Shown here in pieces: positions 31,024 through 42,239 of a stretch of DNA of 64,000 nucleotides. The position numbers and the translations under genes were made by a program. The notes below the pieces were generated by a model. The model saw only the letters and a program-made list of their open reading frames with translations. It was not told the origin of the DNA and made no database searches. The stretch covers positions 5,100,001 to 5,164,000 of the forward strand of contig LR990060.1 in NCBI GenBank assembly GCA_905147135.1, given 5' to 3'. The first letter of the stretch is position 1. Every line of letters begins with the position of its first letter. Origin of the DNA: Blastobasis lacticolella. Taxonomy: Eukaryota; Arthropoda; Insecta; Lepidoptera; Blastobasidae.

Positions 31024-34000
31024 ATGTCTGTGGCATTAAAAATTGTATTTCTGGTAGTAATTTGTGATGTTTTTATAGTTAACGATGCGGCTAGAATACT
31101 GGCCGTATTTCCAATTCCATCAGTCAGCCATCAAGTAGTGTTTCGGCCTTTAACACAAGAATTGGCCAAACGAGGACATGAAGTCACAGTTGTTACACCG
31201 GATCCCGCCTTCCCGAAAGGCCGGGCACCCACCAATCTTACAGAAATAGATATACATGATATCTCATACGAAATGTGGCAGAAATTTATTATGGTGGCAG
31301 GAGATCAGAATACAGAGTACGAGAAGATGAAATTCGCAATGATTTTGATACAACAAATTTTCGAGGTACAAATCAAAACAAGGGAAATTCAAGATCTACT
31401 ACGAGATAGAAGTAAAAAATACGATTTGTTGCTTGTCGAAGCTTGCGTACCATACGCACTGGCATTCTCTCATGTTTACAGAAACATACCAGTAATCCAA
31501 GTTTCATCATTTGCTGGAGTAAGTGACAACTACAAAGCATTCGGAGCACCAACGCACCCTCTCCTATATCCAGATGTATTTCATAAGAAAATACATAATT
31601 TAAGTTTTTTGGATAAAGTGAGTGAGTTATACAGTCATTACTCTTTCGAAATGATGTTTTATAGCATAAATTCGGATGCAAACGCGCTATTGAAGAAACT
31701 ATTTGGCCGAGACACGCCGAGTATTGCAGAGCTATATAATAATGTTGATTTGTTGCTTTTGAATGTTCATTCAATTTGGGACTCTAATAGGCCTGTGCCA
31801 CCCAATATAATATATTTAGGAGGAATGCATCAGAAAACCCAGAAGAATCTGACTGCGGTAAGTTCTAATCAACTGTTTCACATTAGATCATATTATTTAT
31901 CACTTCTAACTGTCGCTACACTACTACTTACTACTTAATGTTGCTAGCACTGGTATCTCATGAAATTAGTGTTCATATCGATGTGTGATATTTGAAGTCT
32001 TTCCATGTTAACATAGAGTTTAACAAAGGACATGTCTACGGGTACCTCAAAGGCCGGCACCGCATTCGGTTCGTTTTCTGAACGACGGTGGCCGCTGTCT
32101 ATCAGGTTGACCGTCCATCCGTCTGCCTATCTACGAAATAAAAAAATAGATACCAGTACTGTGACAGTACTGTTTCGGAAAAACACATGTAGGAGGCTGA
32201 AATCACATTGTTCCTTTTGCTACGGTCATTATCTTTTTCGTTAATATCCCCCTCATTAAGAAATACATGAGTTAGAAAAAAGACAATTTACTACAAAAAC
32301 CTTATTATAAAAACGTCTTTTATTGGTTTCAAAGTAAACTCGCTTTCTTGACACATATTATTATAATCGGGACCACGGTTCCTGTACCGGAACGTCTGGA
32401 AAACAAATCGGAAATTTACGTCGTGTGTAAGTCCCGATTAATTATGACAGCAAATACATTAAAATAAATTAATACAGGATATTAATAAATATATCGAAAT
32501 AGATATCAGATAATTGCAGGTCACATACAAGAAAATGTCAATATAAAAACAAAACAAAAAGAATAGGACTAATTTAAACTCCATTGTCGCCGCTGGACAC
32601 AGGCCCTCCCGAAAAACGGTCCTTAGTTTTGTTTTATTGTTTCAGGAACTGCAAAATTATTTAGACTCATCTAAGAAAGGTGTTATTTACGTGAGCTTTG
32701 GCAGTAATATTCGGCCATCACTTTTCCCGCCTGAGAAAGTGCAAGCGATGATAAATGTGTTCTCCAAGCTACCATACGACGTCCTATGGAAGTGGGACAA
32801 AGATGTTTTGCCAGGACAATCGAAAAATATAAAGATTTCAAAATGGCTGCCGCAGTCCGATCTCCTTCGTAAGTACTTATTTCAGTAACATATTTAACTA
32901 AACAAATTATACATATTTTTCCATCAACTTGATTTGCCAAATCCTGAATCATGGTCAAGGTGGACCCCGGGCACACGTGCGCGAGAGCAAAACTGATATT
33001 AACTCCAACTCCAATGGATATTAACTCCAAGATGATGATGATTTACATCAACTGTAGGTGCGTTTGGAATTTCCCAGTTAAAAGATAAGCACCTTGATAA
33101 TAAATTGTTGAATTGACTAATGTTTTCAAGGCTAAAGATCTAGTCCCCGTAGGGCTGGAAAATAGCTAGCAGCGTTTTTCATTGTCATAGGTAGCATTAA
33201 GATTATGGCAATAATCTACCTTTCGTGGGAGAGGCCCTTAGTTATGGGCTGTGGACAATGTGTCTAAAGCTCCCTTTTAAGTGCTGGCAACTACGGAACC
33301 CTACAGTGCACGTGGCCCGACCTTTTTGTAGTGTTGGCCTTGTCTCTTAACAATTATTTCTGTTATTTTCTAATACACATACACGAAAAAATGTGTTTAC
33401 AAAATTCTCAATCCAACAAAGACATGAATTTGGATTTTCTTGCTAGGCAATTTGCCTAATACTGTATAACACTATTTAATCAGTATGTTGTGAGTATAAC
33501 GTGATTGTCATTCTCATGACATTTAAATGATAATCACTGAAATTCACTGTGTACAACCGTGTTTAACTCAAGTGGTCGATTGATAAATGTTTGAATTGAT
33601 GTAGTTAAATAAGATTAAAAGATTAAAATATTTATATTCATCACAAATAATCGTTTTTGATGGGTTATTTTTATTTTTTTATTAGCTGTTATATCTTCAT
33701 TTTAAAACATGCAAATATACATACATATATATTCACGCTCGTATCTCTTAGCAGTAGGAGACTATCGAGTGCCACAAACTACGATCATGATACACCTGTT
33801 TGCCTCTGAAAATAGTCTGCAAGACATAGTGTTGGTAATAGGTCTACTTCTACTCATTACATAGGTATCGTTCGACTCTGTTCGTATTTTTTTTAATTAT
33901 GTCATACAGTAGGCAAACAGGCAAGCGGGCCACCTGCTGGAAAGTTGTCACCACTGCCTATAGACATTAGCAACACCAAGAGTGTCGCCAATACGTTGCC

Positions 34001-35640
34001 CGCCTCTATAACACGTTGCTCTGGCAGCAAAAAGACATGCCCCTCCACTGCCATAGCCACGGTTCCCCAAATCTCCACCCCATGGAGCACTGGAAACCTT
34101 ACTTACCGGCAGTAACACAACACTATTTAAAAAAGTATTCCTATTGCATTTATATTATTATTCATTATACTGTGATTCTCCGAATAAATTGCAGCCTATG
34201 TATAAAAGTCTGTTTAGAAGTTTTTGTATGCAAGAGTAACATTAGACAAGATAATCTACGGTACGCTATTCTATCAATTACATGTTCAATTGTTCCAGGG
34301 CATCCGAACATAAAAATGTTCATAACTCAATGTGGTTTGCAGTCTACAGACGAGTCAATAACAGCTGGAGTACCACTAATCGGTATCCCAATAATGGCTG
34401 ATCAATTCTACAATGCCGAGAAATATGCAGTTCATGGAATTGGTCTGCAACTACAATTGGATACACTCACAGAAGGGCAATTGAAAACTGCCATTGATAC
34501 TATAGCAAACAATAAAAGGTAAATAATAGATATTCCAATTCACTTCAAAGTAAATGTTACACAAGCAGACACCTATTGCAAGTTGAATGACCAATTACAA
34601 TATTTGACTATTGATACTATTGCAAATAACAAAAGGTAATCAGTATTTTATTGTAAATAGATGTATCAATTTACTTCGAAAGTACATGTTGCATAAGCAC
34701 ATACCTATTACTAGTTGAAAGACCAGTTACAATTCACTCTATGTTCTGATATAGATAATAAAAGTATATTCAAGTGAAGCTTTAATCTTGAAATCATACT
34801 GAAACTTCTTAATACTGAAAATCTATCTACTCCAGAAAATGTACAATCTAACGGAGAATCAGTAAACTGTAACCTTTGTCTTTTAACTATAGTTGATTTC
34901 TTGGAGATTTATTAAGGAGATTATCGATCTCGCTTTTTCTATGAAGGACCGGCCACATAATAAGACCGTCTGATTTTACTTAAAAAGTTCAGTTTAAATT
35001 GTATTTACACTTCCGAGAAATTTTAAAGTAATCAAATTGCGTTCGTCAAAAATTACAGCTTTCGTCAATTTATAGGGGAGGTTCTTGAACGTAGTTGTTC
35101 GTATGATTTAGTAATATTAGTGCCACAAATGTAGTCATTCCATCAGTCAGCCATCAGTGCTGTTACACCATATATATCACTAGCCCCGGTTTCGCATCTT
35201 ATTGAGTTTATCGCGTGGGACTTTATAATTTTGTAGTGATTTATTCCGCACCGCTCCTGCACTAGTTCGTTATTGCTAGAACCTACGGCAGTAAGCACTA
35301 CAACAGTAGAACTTTTACGTAACATATGCTCATATCCCAATTTTGTTCTAGCTTCAAAGAAAACATAGTGAAACTCCGTTCAGTGATGTACGACCAGCCT
35401 CAAACACCGTTGCAACGTGCCGTGTGGTGGACCGAACACGCACTGCGTCATCGCGGGGTGCGCCATCTGCGATCATCCGCACATAATATCACCTGGATGA
35501 AATACTTCGAATTGGATCTTGTGCTGCCTTTGTTATTGGCAACAATAGTGTGTGTATCATTAATGTCGTATATAGCATTTGTCGTTTTGAGGCAGTTGAT
35601 GGTGATGGTGCAAGTGAATGACAAACAAAAGTCACTCTAG
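31024..35640 (+). CDS. UGT-3: UDP-glycosyltransferase (UGT33-like), 4 exons, 521 aa
   Basis: Exons 31024-31857, 32646-32868, 34299-34518 and 35352-35640; all introns GT-AG, phases 0, 1, 2. The upstream ATG of UGT-2 is TTG here (31012), which fixes the start at 31024. Signal peptide, His36, Glu139, GVIYVSFGSN, WLPQSDLLRHPNIKM, signature FITQCGLQS..MADQ, anchor and KQKSL end are present. Exon 2 ends in C rather than A, but the split codon CGG still gives Arg. The protein is closest to UGT-2 through exon 3. From the middle of exon 4 (VCVSLMSYIAF, RQLMVMVQV) it follows the pseudogene instead, so the membrane anchor and 3' flank have another origin. Residues MMFYSINS replace MMFDGIYS of UGT-2 in the acceptor-side half. 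Predicted role as for its neighbours, with an acceptor range that may differ. Confidence 0.95.
32040..32450. repeat. Intron-1 repeats of UGT-3
   Basis: Retroelement tail (about 32040-32150; CTCAAAGGCCGGCACCGC) and MITE-like element (about 32348-32450; TAATCGGGACCACGG to AAGTCCCGATTAA). Both are counterparts of the UGT-1 and UGT-2 elements. Confidence 0.6.
33890..33990 (-). repeat. Moth retroelement 3' tail in UGT-3 intron 2
   Basis: The minus strand reads CTTGGTGTTGCTAATGTC, GTGGTGACAACTTTCCAGCA, GGCCCGCTTGCCTGTTTGCC and ends A-rich. It is absent from UGT-2 intron 2 at the comparable place. Confidence 0.75.
34608..34636 (+). pseudogene. Duplicate of the exon-3 3' end, with intact donor, in UGT-3 intron 3
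   Basis: TATTGATACTATTGCAAATA then ACAAAAG followed by GTAATCAG repeats the end of exon 3 (34489-34518) about 115 bp downstream, including a perfect splice donor. There is no acceptor immediately before it, so it is probably an inert duplicate, but the donor could compete. Confidence 0.82.
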
Positions 35641-35734
35641 ATCTATTAAAAGTTGAGTCTATAGAAGCCGATGTGGCCTGTTGTTGTTATTTTTAAGTAC
35701 GTAATTTTCTGTGATTTTTTTATAAAGTATATAG

Positions 35735-35995
35735 ATAGATAGATAAACATTTTATTGCTCATAAAACATCACAATACCAATCACTTCCTTAGTAACATGG
35801 AACACATATGGAGCAAAGGCGGCCTTATCGCTACAAGCGATCTCTTTCAGGCAACATTTACATAAATTGAGACAGGGATTTTACAGCAGGTAGTGTCAGG
35901 CAGGGTAGCCACAGGATACAAGAGAATGCATTGTGCATATATCTAAACACCAACAAACAGCCAAAAATATGAAATAATCGTACTTATGAAGGTAT
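35735..35995 (-). mobile_element. Truncated LINE 3' end in UGT-3 3' flank
   Basis: On the minus strand: GCCTGAAAGAGATCGCTTGT, AGCGATAAGGCCGCC, GCAATAAAATG and a (CTAT)n tail. The pseudogene 3' flank lacks it, so it post-dates the duplication. Confidence 0.8.
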
Positions 35996-35999
35996 ACTA

Positions 36000-37950
36000 G
36001 AAGTAATTGTTGTTGTACGTGTAAATAATATTTGTTTAATATGTTGATATATTTTTTATTTACCTACCTCAGTGAAAGAAACTACCCTGTACTTTCGACA
36101 GACAAAATCATATATTAAAACCAACACTAAAATCTAAAGTTTCATCTAAACTGATTTCATCACGTATTTATAATTAATAATTTCCAGTTAATGACTCTAA
36201 AAGCCAGAGATGTCTGCCTGGATGGTATACCTTTATCTCTTGCCAGGCTTGACTCCTGTAATTGTTAATAGATAAGCAAGCATTGTTATAATTATCCTTG
36301 TTGATGAGAGCTCTTCCAGCATTGTTATATCGCTTACTGTGGGTCATCATTATAAGAAAGCGCACTATTACTTAAAAGGCAATAGGGCTATCTTTGGAGT
36401 ACGTGACCGAATAAACAATGAGAAGATCCACAAGCGAAACATGATAACTGACATAGCAAAGAAGGATTGTCAGGCTTAAATGGCAATGAGCAGGGCAAAT
36501 AGCTCGCAGAACGAATGACCGACGGGCAGTAAAGTTTTCGAGTGGCGACTACGTACTGGAAGATGCAACGTGGGTATGCCTCCCACATGGTGGACCGACA
36601 ATCTGATAAATATCACAGGTAAAGGTACAAGACTGACTTTGGTGGAGATATCTGAAGGAGGTTTATGACCAACTCATCAACACTAATGTGGGCACCAGAT
36701 CATAAAATTCCATAGAACACTCCCCATTATACAACCGACAGTACACACATAGGGAGCCAAAGTCCCTTCGGTAGCCAGTGGTTATAAGTTAGTTTGTATT
36801 TTTATGTTTGTGACGCAAGTGACTTTAGTTGTGTAAAATATCACTCCAAAAATTACTCGAATGGTCTTATCGAAAAATTGGCCTTTTGCGCACTCAGTTT
36901 ATTTAATGTCTTTATCTTTACGGTACAGTGCCGTCTATTATGACGATGTTATGGTGGATTTAGTTGATTAATGACACGGCTGCGAGCCCTACCAATATTA
37001 ATGGTGGTTCCACAATTTCGGTCTACTCCCTAAATAGAGCGCAAGTTTACTTTGTAAAGTGATCTAGTTAAATATTTGTGTCCCTGTCCTGGGACGGGTG
37101 AGTCTTGCTTCTATTTTTTAATAAAAAATATGTAAATCCAAAAAGATTAATAGTAAACTATTTCTAACAAATTCTACTTTTTTTTAATACCACTAAGGTG
37201 GCAAACAAGCTTACTTAATATTATAAATTCGAAAGTTTGTAACGATTTCTGGATTTTAAGGGTATGTTCCGAGTTTCCTACCGCGTACCTTTGTTGACGA
37301 GTAGAAGATAATTTTGATACAGTTACATGCATCATGGTCACGGAACGACTGGAGTTCTGGTTTTAGAGACTGAATCACTGGGGACCAAGTATTTGATAAC
37401 CTATATCCGTCCTCACGATTGAAATATGGATATTTCGTGATTTCGATGGCTTCCCTAACTATTTTTTTTATAGAAATAAGTTGGCCTGTTGTGTCTGGTA
37501 TATGATGTAATATACTTTGTAACAATCTTGTGTACAATAAATAAATAAACGTGGAGTGTAGTGTCGTTCAGTAGATAACACCCGTGGGTTATGTAATAAC
37601 CCACGGGTGCGTGATACGTGAATTTCTGGATGTTTGTTACTCCTTCACGCAAAAACTACTCAACAGATTTTGATTGAGTTTGGCAGTGTTGTAGCTTATA
37701 ATAGAAAATAACACATTGGTATCAAAATTTCAAAACAGTTCCAACGGGGTCACACTGTAACTCCTTCACGTAAGTAAATAATAAAGAGACAGATTATCTT
37801 TTAAATATTACATAAGTGAGAATTAAATACTACACATTGCAAGGGCGTAAGGTTTTGAATAATAACATGATTTCGTGCACAATCTATATTAGTATTATAT
37901 TACTCTATCTCTCTGTAGTTGGTCCCTAAATCTGAGGTTCGTGGTCTGAT
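36000..37950. repeat. UGT-3 3' flank, paralogous to 23060-24982
   Basis: Includes the RTE relic (about 36340-36650) and the same unique sequence as after the pseudogene. About 37200-37630 is absent from the other copy; it holds the empty MITE site at 37286-37287, a LINE tail (37455-37550; AATAAATAAATAAACG) and a perfect hairpin at 37579-37609. Confidence 0.8.
37579..37609. repeat. Perfect 14-bp hairpin with 3-nt loop
   Basis: CACCCGTGGGTTAT (37579-37592), GTA, ATAACCCACGGGTG (37596-37609): a perfect inverted repeat. It may be a tiny mobile element remnant or a transcribed hairpin; nothing else marks it. Confidence 0.85.
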
Positions 37951-38179
37951 GAGCACATCTTCGAGCGCACGTAATGCCCTTTGCTGCTCCCTGCGGATGG
38001 CGCAATCTTCAACTGATTGGTTCATGTAGTTGGTGACCATCCTCTTAACCTCTTGTCATTGTCATTGCAAGTTTTATTATGTCACAGCTACAGCTAACTT
38101 TTGTCTAGGCGTACAAATTTTCAAGGAGAATTTTCCTTTTATATCGTTTTCCAGTTTTCTATATCCTTTTAAAACATTT

Positions 38180-38267
38180 ATCTATTTTATTTAATCAACT
38201 ATTTTTCAAAATTTATACGACAGGAACTACAAATTTCTAAAAATAAATTTCTTTTAGCAGGCCTACA
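38180..38267 (-). mobile_element. LINE 3' end next to the UGT-4 promoter
   Basis: On the minus strand: TGTAGGCCTGCTAAAAGAAA, TTTTTAGAAAT, and a (TAAA)n-rich end. It matches the tail at 62854-62970. Its edge lies 35 bp from the UGT-4 TATA box. Confidence 0.7.
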
Positions 38268-38302
38268 GCATAAGAATGCATACCATTACCATTTGAGTGA
38301 CA

Positions 38303-38309
38303 TATAAAA
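38303..38309 (+). promoter_or_regulatory. UGT-4 TATA box
   Basis: TATAAAA inside CATATAAAACGG, 62 bp before the first and 74 bp before the second ATG. The initiator and the upstream TTATCAGACC element of the other genes are not recognisable here. Confidence 0.65.
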
Positions 38310-38376
38310 CGGAGTTGGAAACCGTTACGTTAGTTGATATGTGCGTGAAATTGAAAATTGAACAATGTCTGTAAAC

Positions 38377-41300
38377 ATGTCTATGCCATTTAAAATTGTA
38401 TTTCTGGTACTGGTCTCTGAAATTCTTATAGCCAACGATGCAGCTAGAATACTGGCAGTTTTTCCAATGCCATCAATCAGCCATCAAGTAGTATTTCGGC
38501 CTTTAACCCATGAATTGGCTAAACGAGGACATGAAATCATAGTGATTACACCAAATCCCGCCTTTCCTAAAGGCCAAACACCTTACAACATAACAGAAAT
38601 AGATGTGCACAATGTTTCATACGAAAAATGGCAAACATATGTTACGATAGCAGGAGAGCATAAAACTGAGTTAGAAAAGATTAGATTCGCAATGATAATG
38701 GTACAAGAAATATTCGAAGCACAAGTGAAAACGAAAGAATTTCAAGAAATACTCTATGACAGCGGCAGAGAATATGATCTGTTGCTTATTGAAGCTTGCG
38801 TGCCATACGCGCTAGGGTTATCCCATATTTTTAAAAACACACCAGTTATCCAAATTTCCTCTCTTGCTGGGACAAATAATAACTATGAAGCATTCGGAGC
38901 AGCAATGCATCCTCTGCTGTATCCAGATATGTTTCATAAAAAAATACAGAATTTAAGCTTTTTGGATAAATTGAGTGAGCTATATAACCATTATTCATTT
39001 GAAATGATGTTTCGTAGTTTGTACACTGATTCACATGAATATATGAAAAACCTATTTGGGCAAGATACCCCGACTGTGAAAGAACTAAATAATAATGTTG
39101 ATTTGTTACTTTTGAATGTTCATTCTATTTGGGACTCTAATAGGCCTGTGCCACCGAATGTCATATACTTAGGAGGAATGCACCAGAAACCCCAAAATAA
39201 TTTGACTGCGGTAAGTTCTTAACATCTTTTTCACACTTTTTCTTTAGCTTTGATTCGGTCTTTAATTCTGGACATTCTTTATGAGGTAACAGTATTATTC
39301 TAGGATACCATATCATGTGGTATTTGGCAAAGTAGAATACTACTAACCCTTTAAACTTGTGGGTGTCGTACAAGGCGACTAATGTTTCCGAGGCCAAACG
39401 TCTAGAGTTTCCATTGGCTAGGTAATGGGTAGCAGCGTTTTCCATTGTTATTATAATTATCACTGCGATCTCCAACCCTCTTGCCACGCCTGTCAGCCTG
39501 ATGTTGCTTGTTTATCCGCAGTATTACATAAAAATATAAGCATGGAGATTATAGCTCCAACCTCCCCTAAGTCCTGCAGTGGACTGTTATTGGCTGTGAT
39601 GATGATTAGATAATATTACTAGATAATTGTTCATGCTTGAGAAGACGAAAGGACAATAACTTAATTTGTGTTGTTTTTAGGAGCTTCAAAAGTATTTGGA
39701 CTCTTCCAAGAATGGTGTAATTTACGTGAGCTTTGGCAGTAGTATTCGCCCGTCACTTTTTCCGCCTGAGAAAGTGCAAGCAATGATAAATGTATTCTCA
39801 AAGCTTCCATACGACGTCCTTTGGAAGTGGGACGAGGATGTGTTGCCCGGACAATCGAAAAATATAAAAATTTCAAAATGGTTGCCACAGTCTGATCTCC
39901 TTAGCAAGTATCATATTCTCGTTAATAAAATCAATTTTCTTTATAAATTAATTTTTTATACACTTTGTATGTGATAGCTGTACCCTGATTTTTTAAATGT
40001 ATATTTATCACACCAAATGCTTAACTCAAAAATTTATTTTCATCACTTATCATTTGAAACATTATGTTAGACATTAAAAAGCATTGGTTAGTTACTCGTT
40101 ATAATAATCCTATAAGTTTTTTTATCTACGCAAAATATTATATTCTATTTTACTTTATAATTTTCAGAACATCCCAAAATAAAAATGTTTATAACTCAAT
40201 GTGGCTTGCAGTCTACAGACGAATCTTTAACAGCTGGAGTACCTCTCATCGGTATTCCAATTATAGCTGACCAATTCTACAATGCCGAAAAATATATAGT
40301 GCATAAAATTGGGTTGAAATTACAATTAGGTACATTTACCGAAGAGCAATTAGAAACTGCCATTATTAGTATTGCAAACAACAAAAGGTACGCAGTATTG
40401 TAATAAGTTTGTGTTGAAATTAAATTTCTAATGACTACTAAAGTAAACGTCATACAATTACTTTAAACATATTGAGTTGAAGGACCCAAAAATCCGTCAT
40501 CGTTATCATGACGTTTTTCCTGGCTTATACCAGGGTCCACTTTCCTATTTATTTTTTACCACTTTGTAACGTCATCGGCCTCCTGGCGTATTTATGTATG
40601 TATGTAATCTTTTTATTGCGTCATAAGCCATTGGCTCTCGCATCTAAAAAAAAACGTTTATACCAATAAAATAACGAAGTCACAACAACAAATTCGTGAG
40701 AGCTAGCCACAACTAACAAGAGTCTTACAGAACTAGGTATTATTGGTCGCCCTGATCCCTAAACTAAGTAAACTTGTATCTTAGGGATCAGTGATCCACC
40801 GAACGGAGACTAGCATCTCTACACTTAGCCAATAATTAAATATTGGCACAGATCAGTACGTGTTCGCATAGACTAGTATTAAAGGATAAGAGAGAAAAGG
40901 TACTTATAAGTGCGTGCGTGTGTGTGCGTGCGTGTGTGTGTGTGTGTGTGTGTGTGCGTGTGTGTGTGTGCGTGGTGTGTGAGTGAGTGAGTATATGTAA
41001 CTTCTTATAAGCAATTTTTAACAAACTCTTCAGTTCCATCATAATCTAGAGTCATTAACCAGGTTTTTAATTTGAAATTAGATTCGTAATTGCTCAAAAC
41101 GTAAATTTTTAGAACTCTGTTAACTGAGTTATATAGTCTAGATCCGATTGTGTTGAAGTGGCGACCAGCAAATTTAGTACGAGCTGTCTTAGGGTAACAA
41201 ACTGGGAGACCCGGCCGCCTACGTAGGACACTGTCCTCCACTCACTCGTGTGTCACTATATCTCATACAGCGATGTCAATCCATAGCTATTTAGCCGTCC

Positions 41301-42239
41301 TAATCTCTTTCTTGATACTGACAAATGAACCGTTCATCTTAGAAACTTTGTAATTTTTCTCAAGAGATAAACTCTTGAGGTTTATACGTAAAGATATATG
41401 ATAAATACATCAAAGATTTTTTTGGATAAAATAAGTTCAAATAGAAATGTTGATTTATTACACGCCTGTTATGTTGCTGATACCAATGTTGCTAATTTGC
41501 AACATATTATGCTGGCTGACGAAAGTCTTATCTTTTATGACATATACATATAATACGTATTACCTTGACCTTGAACTCTTTGTCTTTATGGATCTTCGCT
41601 ACCAGATGTACTACTTAGATCTACAGATCTAAACAAAACAATAATGTGAGTTATATGGCGTTCCCTGAATAAACACCAGCTGCACCACTCTGCTACCTTA
41701 TGAATCTACTAAGATCACAACACCTATATAAGTTTAAAGACTTTCGTGATTATTCACTACACTTTCATCGCACATAATATTATCGGGTTTTTACCAAGGT
41801 TAGTATTATTTTTACCTCGATATTTCGACGCAGTTGCGTGCGTCATCCTCGTGACCATGGCAACTGCGTCCAGATCTCGAGGTAAAAACGATACTGTCCA
41901 TCTCAACACCTGTTATAAAGTGTGTGTGTGTGTTGTTTCAGCTACAAAGAAAACATAGTGCACTTGCGTTCCGTCATGAACGACCACCATGAAACACCGC
42001 TGCAGCGCGCCGTATGGTGGACTGAACACGTACTACGTCACCGAGGAGCGCGTCACCTGCGATCACCCGCACACAACATCACCTGGATGGAATACCTCGA
42101 AATGGACCTTGTGTTGACTTGTGTGGTCTTATCGCTGACAGCAATAGTCAGTATAGCAGCAATGTTGTACATAGCATACGAATTATTGAGGCAGTTGAGG
42201 TTGTCAGTGGAAATGGATGATAAAGAGAAATCACTCTAG
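38377..42239 (+). CDS. UGT-4: UDP-glycosyltransferase (UGT33-like), 4 exons, 524 aa, GC-AG intron
   Basis: Exons 38377-39210, 39681-39903, 40168-40387 and 41942-42239, phases 0, 1, 2 as in the other genes. An in-frame ATG at 38365 would add MSVN. Intron 2 (39904-40167) uses GCAAGT instead of GT; the only nearby GT would break the frame into exon 3. The split codon is AAA (Lys) instead of Arg. All key features are kept: signal peptide to NDAA, His36 in PSISHQ, Glu139 in LLLIEAC, WLPQSDLLKHPKIKM, signature FITQCGLQS..IADQ, anchor and KEKSL end. It is the most diverged copy, for example SDSH..YMKN-type changes at 212-225 (MMFRSLYTDSHEYMKN) and CVVLSLTAIVSIAAMLYIAYELL in the anchor region. Introns 1 and 2 are short (470 and 264 bp). 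Predicted role: lumenal ER conjugating enzyme with its own acceptor range. Confidence 0.94.
39320..39612 (+). repeat. Retroposon fragments filling UGT-4 intron 1
   Basis: About 39325-39450: AAAGTAGAATACTA, TTGTGGGTGTCGTACAAGG, GGTAGCAGCGTTTTCC. About 39480-39612: TTGCCACGCCTGTC, GCATGGAGATTATAGC, GTCCTGCAGTGGACTG, ending (GAT)n. The two parts together look like one RTE/SINE-type 3' region. Confidence 0.65.
40911..40992. repeat. (TG)n microsatellite in UGT-4 intron 3
   Basis: About 80 bp of TG repeats interrupted by CG steps, ending GAGTGAGTGAG. Confidence 0.95.
41005..41241 (-). mobile_element. Jockey-like ORF2 C-terminal relic in UGT-4 intron 3
   Basis: An open minus-strand frame encodes FNTIGSRLYNSVN, FKLKTWLMTLDYDGTEEF, the usual C-terminal ending of moth Jockey-type elements. 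Only the last 78 residues remain. Confidence 0.7.
41814..41883. repeat. Inverted repeat just upstream of UGT-4 exon 4
   Basis: Left arm 41814-41837 (ACCTCGATATTTCGACGCAG...) pairs with right arm 41860-41883 with 3 mismatches in 24. It ends 59 bp before the exon-4 acceptor. A decayed version lies before the orphan exon (about 25645-25703). Confidence 0.75.

Noticed and set aside
5901..42239. Idea that UGT exons 2-4 are shared by several first exons, as in mammalian UGT1
   Set aside because: Each intact exon 1 is followed by its own complete exons 2-4, so separate genes explain the layout. The headless pseudogene also has broken exons.
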